A stretch of 49,789 nucleotides of DNA, taken from contig NZ_BDCE01000043.1 in the NCBI RefSeq assembly GCF_001613345.1, positions 1-49,789 on the forward strand, in the 5' to 3' direction. The DNA is from Nocardia uniformis NBRC 13702 (GTDB taxonomy: Bacteria > Actinomycetota > Actinomycetes > Mycobacteriales > Mycobacteriaceae). Shown here one piece after another: positions 23,953 to 32,585 of the stretch. Each line of letters begins with the position of its first letter. Position 1 is the first letter of the stretch. Below the pieces are notes generated by a model. That model searched no databases, was not told where the DNA came from, and saw only the letters and a program-made list of their open reading frames with translations. A program made the translations under genes and the position numbers.

Positions 23953-24849
23953 TCAGTCTCGATCTCGCGTGTAGTCGGGCGAACCACTACGTCGAGCAGT
24001 GGCGCGGCTGGAGGCGAGGAGGCCGGTGACGCCCGGGGCTCCGCGGTCGCGATCGGGGGTCAGGCGGGGCCAGTCGGAGCCGGGGACGGACGGGGCGAGT
24101 TCGGGTTCCCAGCCACTGAATTCGCGGCGGGAGGGGGCGTCGGCCTCGGCCAGGCCGACCACGAGGATCAGGGTGATGGTGATGAGGGTGACGGTCGTGA
24201 GGATGGGGGTGAGCAGTTGGATCGGGTCGACTCCGCCGGTGGACGGATCGTCGGTGGGGTGGGCGTGCATGGATATCATTCCGGTGTAATGCATTCCGCA
24301 TACCGCTATACCCATGATGACGGCTGCGCCGACGGTCGATCGGAAGCCCTCGATGTGCAGCATGAACCAGAGCGCCGCGGTTGCCGCGACCACGGCGATG
24401 ACGAGGGACAGGGTTACCAGCCCGGGTGCGTAGGTAATGTGCGCCTCGGCGTGCATGGCATACATACCGAGGTAATGCATGGCGGCCACGCCGAATCCGG
24501 TGATGATGCCACCGAACGGCAGTGCGATGAATTCGCGCCGTACCCGGACCGCGATCGACAGGCCGATCCAGACCACGACGATCGCGATAATCGCGCTCAG
24601 CGCCGTCATTTCCGCGTTGTAGCGGATCGGGGCACCTTCGATGGCGAAGCCGAGCATGGCGGTGAAATGCATAACCCAGATGCCGCAGCCGCCCAGTGCC
24701 ACGGCCGCCGCGATGAGCCAGCCGACCGGCCAACGCGACGAGCGGGCATGCACGGCGCAGCGTAGGCCGAGCACCGAACCGATGAAGGACATGAGGTAGG
24801 CGAGGGCGGGGGTCACCCAGCCGTGGCTGAAATGATCGATCTCGAGCAT
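23953..24849 (-). CDS. MHYT-domain integral membrane sensor-like protein
   Basis: The 298-residue protein carries three MHYT-type repeats (WVMHFTAML, AMHYLGMYAMHA, GMHYTGMISMHA) over six or seven TM helices. It ends in a charged cytoplasmic tail of about 60 residues with no recognisable output domain. MHYT domains are proposed to bind copper and to sense diatomic gases or redox state. Stand-alone versions occur in actinobacteria. AGGAG lies 7 bases before the ATG at 24849. It is downstream of the HoxX-type gene on the same strand, about 108 bases apart. Confidence 0.9.
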   Translation of the reverse strand: MLEIDHFSHGWVTPALAYLMSFIGSVLGLRCAVHARSSRWPVGWLIAAAVALGGCGIWVMHFTAMLGFAIEGAPIRYNAEMTALSAIIAIVVVWIGLSIAVRVRREFIALPFGGIITGFGVAAMHYLGMYAMHAEAHITYAPGLVTLSLVIAVVAATAALWFMLHIEGFRSTVGAAVIMGIAVCGMHYTGMISMHAHPTDDPSTGGVDPIQLLTPILTTVTLITITLILVVGLAEADAPSRREFSGWEPELAPSVPGSDWPRLTPDRDRGAPGVTGLLASSRATARRSGSPDYTRDRD

Positions 24850-24957
24850 CGACATACTCCTGACGCGGGTACGGTCGTCGGATCCCCTGGCGGACAAGGG
24901 ATCACGTCATTCGAAGAGGGTCTATCAGTGGCTGATCGGGCCGGTGGGCCCGCCGGA

Positions 24958-26652
24958 TCAGGCGAGCAGGTGCGCCGGGGTCGCCTGCGCGCACACCTTG
25001 TGTACGAAATTTCGACGGAGCCGGTGGTACGGCTCGTCGGCACCCCAGAAGTTCCGGTACATCTGGATCAATTCCGCTTCGCGGTACGCGGCCAGCGGCT
25101 TGACTCGCTCGTCCGCGGCGCGGCGCTGCTTCTTCAGTAGCAGACGGTCCTCCAGTTCGGGTGCGCTGGAGAATGTTTCGGCTTCCTGCCGCACGCGCGT
25201 CCAGAACTCGGCCGCACTACCGGGCAGTACCCGATCCACCAGCCCGAGCCCTTCGGCCGCCCGGGCGCCGACCGGTAGCGCCTCGCGGGTCAGCCGGGCG
25301 GCCTGCTCCTCGCCGACCCGGCGGGGCAGGGTGTAGGTCCAGTATTCGGACCCGTACAAGCCCATCAGCCGGTAATGCGGGTTCAAGACCGCGGATTCGC
25401 GGCACCACACCTCATCGGCGGCCAGCGCCAGCATGACGCCACCGGCGGCGGCATTACCGGCCAGCGCCGCGATCACCAGCTTGTCGGTGGTGGACAGGAT
25501 GGCCTCGACCAGGTCGTCCATCGCATTGATATTGCGCCAGGACTCCGTCGCCGGGTCGGCGGCCGCTTCGATCACATTCAGGTGAATGCCATTGGAGAAG
25601 AAGTCGCGGACCGGTCCGAGCACCACCACATTGACCGGACGCTCGCACACCCACCGGTAGGCCGCGAGCAGCCGCTCGCATTGGGCGGTGCTCATGGCAC
25701 CGCTGGGGAAGGCGAATTCCAGATAGCCGACCTCATCGTGTTCCCGGTAGCGCAATTGCGACCAGGTGTCGCGGGTGGCGGCTTCGACGAGACCGACCGG
25801 CACCTCGGGGATTCCGGCGAGCAGCCGGGGGCCGAGGACATCGGTGGCGGGCAGCTTGAATGTGGCCGGTCCACCCGGTGTGCGGCGGGCGCGCAGCTGC
25901 GGTAACCACACGGCGCCGTCGATGGTGGCCCGACAGATCGCACCGTCGCGGGTGGCGATCACCGCGCCGGGATTGCCGCGCAGCCGATCCTCGAAATGCC
26001 CGCCGTGCAGGAAGAATTCGCGGCCGAACAGCTCGTCGAGCACACCGGGCTGCGAGTCGCCGGAGCGAAGTTTGCGGAGCACGGTCGCGGTGGTATCGGC
26101 GGCCCAGTCGATGCGGCGAAACTCCTGCGCGTGGTAGGGGCGGAGCTGTCCGCGCACATCCGCGCGGCTGTAGTCGAGGGGTTCGGGAACGAACTCACCA
26201 CTGGCGAACCGCTCCACCGCCAGCAGCGCCGCCCGAGCGGCCGCGTCGGCGACCTCGTTGCGGTACAGCTCGCTCTTGCCGCACGCGGTAACCGGGAAGG
26301 GCTCCGACGCCCAGATCGGCCCGGCGTCCATCTCCGCCACGGCCTGTAGGACGGTGACACCCCACTCCGCGGCCCCTGCACTGATCGCCCAGTCCAGCGA
26401 GGACGGCCCGCGGTCGCCCTTCGGGCCGGGGTGCACGATCAGTACAGTGTGCCGCGACCAGATGTCCTCGGGGATCGCCGCGGTGAGCATGGGTGCGAGA
26501 ATCAGATCCGGTTCGAACCGCGCCACTCGTGCACGTAGCAGGTCGTCACCGAGTGCCAGTTCGACCCCGATCCGGTGACCTCGAATTCGCAGCTCGGCAT
26601 GGATCCGCTGGGTGAGACTGTTGAATGCGCTGGCGACGAGCAGGATTCGCAC
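24958..26652 (-). CDS. hoxX: HoxX-type hydrogenase maturation protein (formyltransferase plus crotonase-like)
   Basis: The 564-residue protein has an N-terminal formyl-tetrahydrofolate hydrolase-like half (VRILLVASAFNSLTQR, LIVHPGPKGDRGPSSLDWAI) and a C-terminal enoyl-CoA hydratase-like half (GNAAAGGVMLALAADEVW, LNPHYRLMGLYGSEYWTY). HoxX converts formyl groups through formyl-CoA into CO for the active-site ligand of oxygen-tolerant [NiFe]-hydrogenases. GGAGGAA stands about 8 bases before the GTG at 26652, whose product starts like the family. The ATG at 26667 would lie on the Shine-Dalgarno itself. No hydrogenase or hyp genes are in the window, so the partner must be elsewhere or the function has shifted. 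Confidence 0.93.
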   Translation of the reverse strand: MRILLVASAFNSLTQRIHAELRIRGHRIGVELALGDDLLRARVARFEPDLILAPMLTAAIPEDIWSRHTVLIVHPGPKGDRGPSSLDWAISAGAAEWGVTVLQAVAEMDAGPIWASEPFPVTACGKSELYRNEVADAAARAALLAVERFASGEFVPEPLDYSRADVRGQLRPYHAQEFRRIDWAADTTATVLRKLRSGDSQPGVLDELFGREFFLHGGHFEDRLRGNPGAVIATRDGAICRATIDGAVWLPQLRARRTPGGPATFKLPATDVLGPRLLAGIPEVPVGLVEAATRDTWSQLRYREHDEVGYLEFAFPSGAMSTAQCERLLAAYRWVCERPVNVVVLGPVRDFFSNGIHLNVIEAAADPATESWRNINAMDDLVEAILSTTDKLVIAALAGNAAAGGVMLALAADEVWCRESAVLNPHYRLMGLYGSEYWTYTLPRRVGEEQAARLTREALPVGARAAEGLGLVDRVLPGSAAEFWTRVRQEAETFSSAPELEDRLLLKKQRRAADERVKPLAAYREAELIQMYRNFWGADEPYHRLRRNFVHKVCAQATPAHLLA

Positions 26653-27298
26653 GCGTACTTCCTCCATCAGGGAATGGGCTCGGCAAACGATCTCGATTAA
26701 TTCGGGCAAATCACCCGTAACCGAAACTAGCTGCACGCCTTTGCGATTGCATATCGAGACGAAGTTACCCGCTGGTATTCACAACAGCCCGAGCGTTTTT
26801 CGCGCCGAACCGACGGGGCGTGCGGGGAGGATGACCACCGAATGGCAACAGAATGCGCATCCATGGACGGGATAACTGAAATTGCAATGACTCAAATAGT
26901 CGAGCAGTTTGCGCCGAATCTAAAAGGTAGCTATTTCACAGAAGCCTCTTCGGCGAATCCGCAGCATACAGCTCGTTTGACAAATCCCTTCCCACGCAGA
27001 TTGATCGACAACCTCATACGATCGATGACCTGTCATATCCTGCCCCGAAACCGGATCGAAGATCTTCCCATCAGCGGGGAGCGGGGAGCAGGGAGCAGGG
27101 AGCATCACGCGCTCGAACTCAGCAAGGACCTTCAGCTGACGAGAGTCGCTGCGTATCAGAGCATTTCGACAGCCGCGACGACATCGGCGTGCGGCGTCGA
27201 TGCGCCTGCCACCATGTCAGCGTGCTGACTCTTTCCACACCGGATTGTCAGTCCGATGACACATCCCCCTGGCGATGAGACCGGTGTCGGCGACAGCC
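26653..27298. other. AT-richer intergenic region upstream of hoxX
   Basis: This 646-bp gap is visibly lower in GC than its surroundings. It must contain the hoxX promoter near its left end. A frame of 128 codons at 26842-27228 has no ribosome binding site or recognisable motif, and I do not call it a gene. A short 7-bp tandem repeat lies inside. The ktrA stop is at its right border. Confidence 0.6.
27074..27104 (+). repeat. Four tandem 7-bp units
   Basis: GCGGGGA occurs twice and GCAGGGA twice in direct succession, then GCA. It is a simple repeat in noncoding DNA that could vary in copy number between strains. Confidence 0.85.
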
Positions 27299-28009
27299 TC
27301 AAACGATATCGGCGAAGGACTCCACGCAGGCGATACTGCCGGAGACGATCAGCTGGTCACCCTCGGCGATCACGGTATCCGGTGTGGCATAGGTGAATCC
27401 ACCACCGCGACGCTTGATAGCCACGACGGTGACGTTGAACCGCTCGCGTAGACCGCTTTCGGCGAGGGCGTTGCCGATGACCGCGGCCGGGGCAGTGGTG
27501 CGCACCATGGCGTAGTCGTCGTCGAATTCGATGTAGTCGAGCATGCGCCCGGTGACCAGATGCGCGATCCGCTCACCCATATCGTGTTCGGGCAGCACCA
27601 CGTGGTGCGCACCGACCCGCTCCAGGATCCGGCCGTGCTGCCGACTGGTGGCCTTGGCCCAGATCCGGGGAATCTCGAATTCGACCAGCAGCGAGGTGGT
27701 GAGAATACTCGCCTCCAGATCGGTGCCGATACCCACTACCGCGTGCGGGAAATCGGGGACGCCGAGCTGTTCGAGTGCCCCCGGGTCGGTGGTGTCGGCC
27801 ACCGCGACATGGGTCAGATCATTGGAGAACTGTTGCACCAGGCGCGGATCGGAGTCGATGGCCAACACCTCCGAGCCGTGCTCCACCAGCTCCTGGGCCA
27901 ATGAGCTACCGAACCGGCCGAGCCCGATGACGACCACCCGGGTCGTCGGATGCTTCGGGGACCTGGTGGTGTTCCTACCCAACAATGGGGCGCTCCTCGG
28001 GTAGCTCAT
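27299..28009 (-). CDS. ktrA: KtrA/TrkA-type RCK regulatory subunit of potassium uptake
   Basis: The 236-residue protein has a Rossmann RCK-N domain (about 24-145; VVVIGLGRFGSSLAQELVEHG, VLAIDSDPRLVQ) and an RCK-C domain (about 160-236; TPDTVIAEGDQLIVSGS). It forms a cytoplasmic ring that gates a KtrB/TrkH channel in response to nucleotides. The first 23 residues are basic and poorly conserved. Its start overlaps the end of ktrB by 35 bases on the same strand, so the two are translationally linked. Confidence 0.95.
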   Translation of the reverse strand: MSYPRSAPLLGRNTTRSPKHPTTRVVVIGLGRFGSSLAQELVEHGSEVLAIDSDPRLVQQFSNDLTHVAVADTTDPGALEQLGVPDFPHAVVGIGTDLEASILTTSLLVEFEIPRIWAKATSRQHGRILERVGAHHVVLPEHDMGERIAHLVTGRMLDYIEFDDDYAMVRTTAPAAVIGNALAESGLRERFNVTVVAIKRRGGGFTYATPDTVIAEGDQLIVSGSIACVESFADIV

Positions 28010-29354
28010 AGCGTCGTTCGTGTTCGCGCAGCGCGAGTGCGGACGCGAGGGTGATCGGTCCGACCCGGCCCAGGAACATCACCGCGACCAGCAGCAGATG
28101 ACCGGCGGCGGGGAGGTCGGCGGTGATGCCGGTGGACAGGCCGACCGTACCGAAGGCCGAAACGACCTCGAACAGCACCTGATCGAGGGGCATATGCGAC
28201 AGCCGCAGCAGCACCATGGTCGCCACCATCACGACTCCGACGGCGAGCAGCACGACGCTGATGGCCTGTCGCTGCACCGATGCGGCCAGACGGCGGCCCA
28301 TGACGTGCACGGTGGGCTGCCCCCGCACCTCCGCGTAGACGACGAACGCCAGCAACGCGAAGGTGGTGACCTTGATACCACCGGCGGTACCGGCGCTGCC
28401 GCCGCCGATGAACATGAGTACGTCATTGATCAACAGGGTGGTCGGATGCATCGCACCGACATCGACGGAGTTGAAGCCCGCCGTGCGCGGCGTGAGGCCG
28501 TGGAAGAGCCCGCCCAGTAAACGGCTCGGCCACGGCAGCTGCCCCAGAGTCGCCGGATTGGACCACTCCAGCGCTGTCACCAGCGCGATACCCGCTGCGG
28601 CCAGACCGGCATAGGTGACCACGGTGATCTTGGTGTGCAGTGACCACCCCGGCACCGGCCTACCGCGCCGCCGGGAACGCAGGACCTGCACCACCTCGAA
28701 CACCACGGGAAACCCGATGCCGCCCAGCACAAACGCCACCATCATCGGAACGAGCGTCCACGGGTCGGAGGCGAACCCGACCAGGCTGTCCTCCTGTAGG
28801 GCGAAACCGGCATTGTTGTAAGCCGAAATCGCATGGAACACACCGTGATACAACGCCGAACCGAAAGGGTCGTCGGTGGTCGCCAGCCGCCGCGCGGTAA
28901 GAATGAGCGCGGTGACGAGTTCGATTGTCAAGCTCATGATGACGACACCGAGCACCACCCGACGGGTTTCGCCCAGCCGCAGCGCCTTCGTTTCGGCCTG
29001 CGCGATCAGCTGCATCCGCAACCCCATCCGCCGGGCGACCAGCAATCCCAGCAGCGACGCCGCGGTCATGATGCCGAGCCCACCAGCCTGGATGAGCGCG
29101 AGCACTACCGCTTCCCCGAAACCGGACCAGTAGCTGGAGGTATCGACCACCACCAGACCGGTCACGCTGATCGCCGACGTCGAGGTGAACAACGCCGTGA
29201 CCGGATCGGTCCACTCGCCGGATTCGGAAGCCACCGGAAGCGTCAGCAGAGCGGCACCGAGCAGATTGACCGCCATGAAACCCGCGACGGTCAGCCGCGC
29301 CGGATGACCCAGCGGACCCAAACGGCGCACGACCGGTTGTGCTGTGCGTGGCAT
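27975..29354 (-). CDS. ktrB: KtrB/TrkH-type potassium transporter membrane subunit
   Basis: The 459-residue protein is a superfamily K+ transporter subunit with four M1-P-M2 repeats. The four selectivity-filter regions are visible: STSAISVTGLVV, YNNAGFALQ, TPRTAGFNSVD and FGTVGLSTG, each with the key Gly. It has about ten hydrophobic segments. Together with the overlapping RCK protein it forms a Na+- or H+-linked K+ uptake system important in osmoadaptation. The promoter should lie in the gap 29355-29678. Confidence 0.95.
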   Translation of the reverse strand: MPRTAQPVVRRLGPLGHPARLTVAGFMAVNLLGAALLTLPVASESGEWTDPVTALFTSTSAISVTGLVVVDTSSYWSGFGEAVVLALIQAGGLGIMTAASLLGLLVARRMGLRMQLIAQAETKALRLGETRRVVLGVVIMSLTIELVTALILTARRLATTDDPFGSALYHGVFHAISAYNNAGFALQEDSLVGFASDPWTLVPMMVAFVLGGIGFPVVFEVVQVLRSRRRGRPVPGWSLHTKITVVTYAGLAAAGIALVTALEWSNPATLGQLPWPSRLLGGLFHGLTPRTAGFNSVDVGAMHPTTLLINDVLMFIGGGSAGTAGGIKVTTFALLAFVVYAEVRGQPTVHVMGRRLAASVQRQAISVVLLAVGVVMVATMVLLRLSHMPLDQVLFEVVSAFGTVGLSTGITADLPAAGHLLLVAVMFLGRVGPITLASALALREHERRYELPEERPIVG

Positions 29355-29678
29355 GCGATCAGTGCACCAGCAGCGGCAGTATCTGCACCGCCTCGGCGAT
29401 GGTCGTACTCACGAAGCGGCCCCTTCGGGTGTCGGCCGGGCGTCGCTGCCCGGTCTGGTACTGCGTTGAAATCCTTACGATCCCTATACGGTCACCCCAG
29501 AAACGAGCCAGTCCGAACTTCTTTACGCTTTGTATACGGTGACGCCGCTCACCACGCATCGCCACCGAACAGGCATACCCGCCCGGTTGGGGCCGCGACC
29601 GTCTGTTGACACTCCCGAGGGGACCGACCCGGCATCGCCGTGCCTGGGCCGGCACCGAACGGATCGGCCGCGCTGGAG
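29355..29678. other. Intergenic region upstream of ktrB
   Basis: This 324-bp gap separates ktrB from a small rightmost neighbour on the same strand. An open frame of 144 codons crosses it but has skewed Arg-rich composition and no domain, so I do not call it. I see no hairpin or repeat. It is the likely place of the ktrBA promoter. Confidence 0.5.
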
Positions 29679-29873
29679 CTAGGGTCGGCGGGGTGAGTGG
29701 TATCCCAGCGAGGCGCTGACCACGGCCGGCGGTGAGTATCCGACGGCGCGGTTCGCTCGCTCCTGCGGTGTCATCCGATCCCGCCGCTGCCAATGCCCGA
29801 GGTGTTCACGCAGCATGATGAGGAGGGGGTGAATCATTGTGGCGGCTCGCTTTCTGAAAACACGTTCGGACAT
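29679..29873 (-). CDS. Small hypothetical protein, 64 residues
   Basis: ATG at 29873 with GGAG 7 bases upstream gives 64 residues: a basic start (MSERVFRKRAATM), an amphipathic helix (IHPLLIMLREHLGHWQRRDR) and TPQERANRAVGYSP. It begins 17 bases after the SDR stop on the same strand, so it is probably co-transcribed. No family is recognised. A second Met at 29837 is an alternative start. Confidence 0.5.
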   Translation of the reverse strand: MSERVFRKRAATMIHPLLIMLREHLGHWQRRDRMTPQERANRAVGYSPPAVVSASLGYHSPRRP

Positions 29874-29890
29874 CGCGGTTCTCCGGCTTT

Positions 29891-30709
29891 TCAGTCGATG
29901 CCCAGCAGTTCGGCAGTCAGTCTCGCCAGGCGAGCACGGGCGGTGGCGTTGTCCACCAGGGCGGCGGGTGCGGCGATGTCGCGGCCGTCGTAGTAGCCGC
30001 CGTTGACGATCGAGCGTTCCGGCGGGCACAGGTCGGCGACAATATCGGCGGCATCCTGAGCCGACATGCCCTGCCTGCCGTAGACGCGCAGCATGCGGGT
30101 GTCCACCGCGCCCGGATGAACACTCACCGCGGTCAGCTCACCATGATGCTTATCGGCATAGTCGCGGGTGAACATGGTGAGCGCCAACTTCGACTGCGCG
30201 TACATCGGCAACGGCAGATAGAAGTTCCTGCGCGCCAGATCGTTCCAGCCGATGGCGCCGCCGCGATGTGTGCGCGAGGTCAAGTTCACCATCCGGCCGG
30301 ATACCGATGCGAGGACCGGCGCCAGGACGGTGGCGAGCAGGACGGGTGCGAGGTAGTTGACCTGGAGCGTCACCTCGTGGCCGTCCTCGGTGATGGTGCG
30401 TCGTTCCGGCCCGGCGATCGCGGCATTGTTGACCAGGACGTCGAGCCCGGTCACGGTGCGCGCGACCTGTTCGGCCAGCGCGGCCACCTCACCCAGTCGG
30501 GTGAAATCGGCGACCACCAACCGCAGCCGCAACGGTTCCACGCCGGCTTTGACCAGGTCCTCGACGGCACGATCACCGCTGGCCTGGTCGCGGGCATGCA
30601 GCAGGACCGTCGCACCGTCGTCGACGAGCCGTCGGGCCAGCGCGAAGCCGATCCCGTCGGTGCCGCCGGTAACGAGCACGCTGCGCGCGGGGTGCGAGAA
30701 ATCAGACAT
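29891..30709 (-). CDS. SDR family oxidoreductase
   Basis: The 272-residue SDR has TGGTDGIG, NNAAIAGPE, LTSRTHRGG with the catalytic Ser, and MYAQSK for Tyr and Lys. The Rossmann start lies at residues about 10-18. It resembles the retinol dehydrogenase/light-dependent protochlorophyllide-reductase-like SDR group, common in actinobacteria with unknown substrates. The C-terminal region is of normal length. It is upstream of the 64-residue protein and has no other operon partner. Confidence 0.85.
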   Translation of the reverse strand: MSDFSHPARSVLVTGGTDGIGFALARRLVDDGATVLLHARDQASGDRAVEDLVKAGVEPLRLRLVVADFTRLGEVAALAEQVARTVTGLDVLVNNAAIAGPERRTITEDGHEVTLQVNYLAPVLLATVLAPVLASVSGRMVNLTSRTHRGGAIGWNDLARRNFYLPLPMYAQSKLALTMFTRDYADKHHGELTAVSVHPGAVDTRMLRVYGRQGMSAQDAADIVADLCPPERSIVNGGYYDGRDIAAPAALVDNATARARLARLTAELLGID

Positions 30710-31050
30710 GTTTGAACCACCAGTGGGTACGGCATGGCGGCGGTCAGGCCGATATGCCTGTCCGCCATGCGAATTCGATAGGGAAGCCAGAGACGACGAA
30801 CCGGTTCAGCCGGAGCGGAGGCTCACGGCCGAGCGAGCGGTGACCGACGCTGCGGCGGTTCGTCATCGTGACCGCACCCGTAGCGTTCGAGCGCTGATGG
30901 CAGCGACTCATATGGGTACGACGGAGACATAGTCCTATCCCAGCGGAATCCCGTCTCTCCTAGCAAGATTCGCGGTGCGGGTTTTACGGAACCTTGGCGC
31001 AAGCGCGTTCGAGGTGCCGTTCACCGAGCGGAATCGGTAAGGGTGCTGTC
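30710..31050. other. Intergenic region between SDR and hydrolase remnant
   Basis: The 341-bp gap must hold the SDR promoter and the former promoter of the truncated hydrolase. I see no convincing gene, repeat or hairpin. Confidence 0.5.
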
Positions 31051-31524
31051 GTGGCCGCCGCGCGTGGTGCGACGGACGGGGGGGAATCGGCCTGGACCGG
31101 CGTGCTGCCGGTGGAGGACACCGAACTGGCCGTCATCGATACCGGTGGGCCGGGTACCCCCGTGGTCTATCTGAACGGCGCCTTCGCCAGCCAAAAGCAT
31201 TGGCGGCGTGTCATCGCCGACCTCGGCCCCGGCTACCGGCACATCACCTACGACGAACAGGCCTGCGGCGCATCGAAGCGGTCCGTGGACTACTCGTTCG
31301 AGGCCGCCGTCCGGGATCTCGATGCGGTCCTCACTGCCACAGGGGTGGCTCGGCCGCTGTTGGCGGGCTGGTCCTACGGTGCGCTGCTGGGCGTGCACTG
31401 GGCCGACCGCCGCCCCAACCGACCGGCGCTGGCCAACGCAGAAACCGCTGGATTCCAACGATTCCAACGCGGCCAGCACCGGCCGTCGATCAGGTCCGAC
31501 TTCGAGCTCTGCTACGACATCTAA
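31051..31524 (+). pseudogene. Truncated alpha/beta hydrolase
   Basis: GTG at 31051 with AAGGG about 7 bases upstream begins a normal alpha/beta hydrolase N-terminal half: VVYLNGAFASQKHWRRVIADLG, HITYDEQACGAS, and the nucleophile motif GWSYGALLGVHWADRRP. The homologous part stops at about ANAETAG. A short repeat (ATTCCAACG twice) and unrelated residues then lead to a stop at 157 codons. The cap domain and the catalytic Asp and His are missing, against about 280 residues for a complete enzyme. It marks the left side of a stretch of gene remnants. Confidence 0.75.
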
Positions 31525-31674
31525 TCGCCGGTCCCCCGCAACCTGCTGAGATGCCCCGAAACGGCGACTGACCTGAACTTTCGTCTCCTGACCCTATGCA
31601 GCGCCGGTCGCCGCTTCTCGTGCTCCCGTGTAGCTTGCGTGTCATTCCCCATCTCCCATGCGCACGCTCGCCGA

Positions 31675-31900
31675 TCACGCCTGCGCCTGGTCCCGCGCCG
31701 TCGTGACGAGGGCGGCGAGGGGCATCTGGTCGGCGGCCCATCGAGCCGCTGTCACGGCCTCGGCCCCGAGCGCACCGTCGATGCTCTCGAGGAGGCGTCG
31801 GTAGCCGGCGGGATCCAGTGGTGCCAGCTCGGCGCTGATCCGAGTCAGGAGCGCCTCTCGGGCGGCGCAGAGCTGTGCGGCGTCGTCCCATCGGGTGTCG
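31675..31900 (-). pseudogene. Possible C-terminal remnant of a large ATPase/TPR regulator
   Basis: The minus-strand frame ending at 31675 contains ALLTRISAELAPLDPAGYR, then GALGAEAVTAARWAADQMPL and AALVTTARDQ. This faintly resembles the last helices of LuxR-type or cyclase-type ATPases (LGEEAFAAAWAEGRALPL pattern). Upstream residues in the frame make no sense as protein. I offer it only as a weak remnant call. Confidence 0.25.
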
Positions 31901-31918
31901 GCCGCGGCGACGCCGGCC

Positions 31919-32053
31919 ATCGTGCTGGTCCCCGAGGCCACCGGCCGGGACCAGCTGTGGTATGACGTCGTACTCCGACAGGCGCCGTTCTTCGCGAAGT
32001 ACCAGGACAAGTCCGGACGCATCATCCCGGTGGCCGTGCTGACCCCGCGATGA
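31919..32053 (+). pseudogene. 3' fragment of a Ddn-type deazaflavin-dependent nitroreductase
   Basis: Frame 31919-32053 encodes 43 residues without a start: VLVPEATGRDQLWYDVV, APFFAKYQDKSGRIIPV and AVLTPR, then TGA. This is the characteristic C-terminus of DUF385/Ddn F420-dependent nitroreductases (GxERDxLW, YQ.KT.R.IPV). The N-terminal two thirds are gone. It lies head-on to the next remnant. Confidence 0.7.
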
Positions 32054-32132
32054 CCCCGCGACGGGTCGACCTCCTCGACGCGGATCGGAATGGCTGGCGC
32101 CTCGCCGCCCCGGCCGCGCCATCGGGCCGTTG

Positions 32133-32464
32133 TCACGTTCGGGCGGGCTGCCGCAGCGGCTCGAAGCGGGTGTGCTCCGTCGGGACCGGCCACCGCAGCG
32201 GCCCGCGCGCCAGCTCGCGGCGGACGGTGGCCTCGACCGCGTCGAAGAACGCGGGCGGCATCGACCCGCGCTCGCATTCCAGCTCGAACGCCACACCCGA
32301 CCCGACCGACACAGACTCCACCCGAACCGGATCGTGGCCAGGAACTCGTTGCCGTCCTGCTTCATCACCTCCGGCGCGTGTCCTGTGCCGACGATCCGCT
32401 CCTGGCGCGCCGTGCGGACCTCACCGAACCCCGCCTCGACTCCGTACTCCCGCTGCAGGATGGC
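32133..32464 (-). pseudogene. Frameshifted domain IV fragment of a tetracycline-resistance/EF-G-like protein
   Basis: Reading leftward from about 32464, one frame gives ILQREYGVEAGFGEVRTA, QERIVGTGHAPEV and GNEFLATIRF. At about 32322-32330 the homology jumps to another frame, consistent with a single-base loss, and continues GSGVAFELECERGSMPPAFF then DAVEATVRRELARGPLRW. The pieces match domain IV of the actinomycete OtrA/Tet ribosomal protection proteins as I remember them. The GTPase domain, the rest of domain IV and domain V are absent. It cannot give resistance. Confidence 0.65.
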
Positions 32465-32524
32465 AGGCCGCCGCACGTTCGATGAAACTCCCACCGCCGC
32501 CACGGGATTGCGCGCGATTCGTGG

Positions 32525-32547
32525 ATAATGGAAACCGTTTTCGATAG
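32525..32547 (+). promoter_or_regulatory. Zur-box candidate 1 (methyltransferase-zur operon)
   Basis: The 23-bp site has the core TGGAAACCGTTTTCG, matching the actinobacterial Zur consensus TGAAAACGATTTTCA at 11 of 15 positions. It matches the site at 39301-39323 at 17 of 23. It ends 38 bases before the ATG of the first methyltransferase gene, whose operon includes the Zur-like gene. Autoregulation is inferred. Confidence 0.65.
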
Positions 32548-32585
32548 CCTGACGGCACACCACATCGCATCCGAAGGGCAGGCAT

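Noticed and set aside
26842..27228. A 128-codon frame in the gap between hoxX and ktrA
   Set aside because: No ribosome binding site, no recognisable motif, atypical composition and a simple repeat inside.
29359..29793. A 144-codon minus-strand frame upstream of ktrB
   Set aside because: Arg/Gly-rich with no fold-like pattern. It would overlap the better-supported 64-residue gene and the ktrB promoter.
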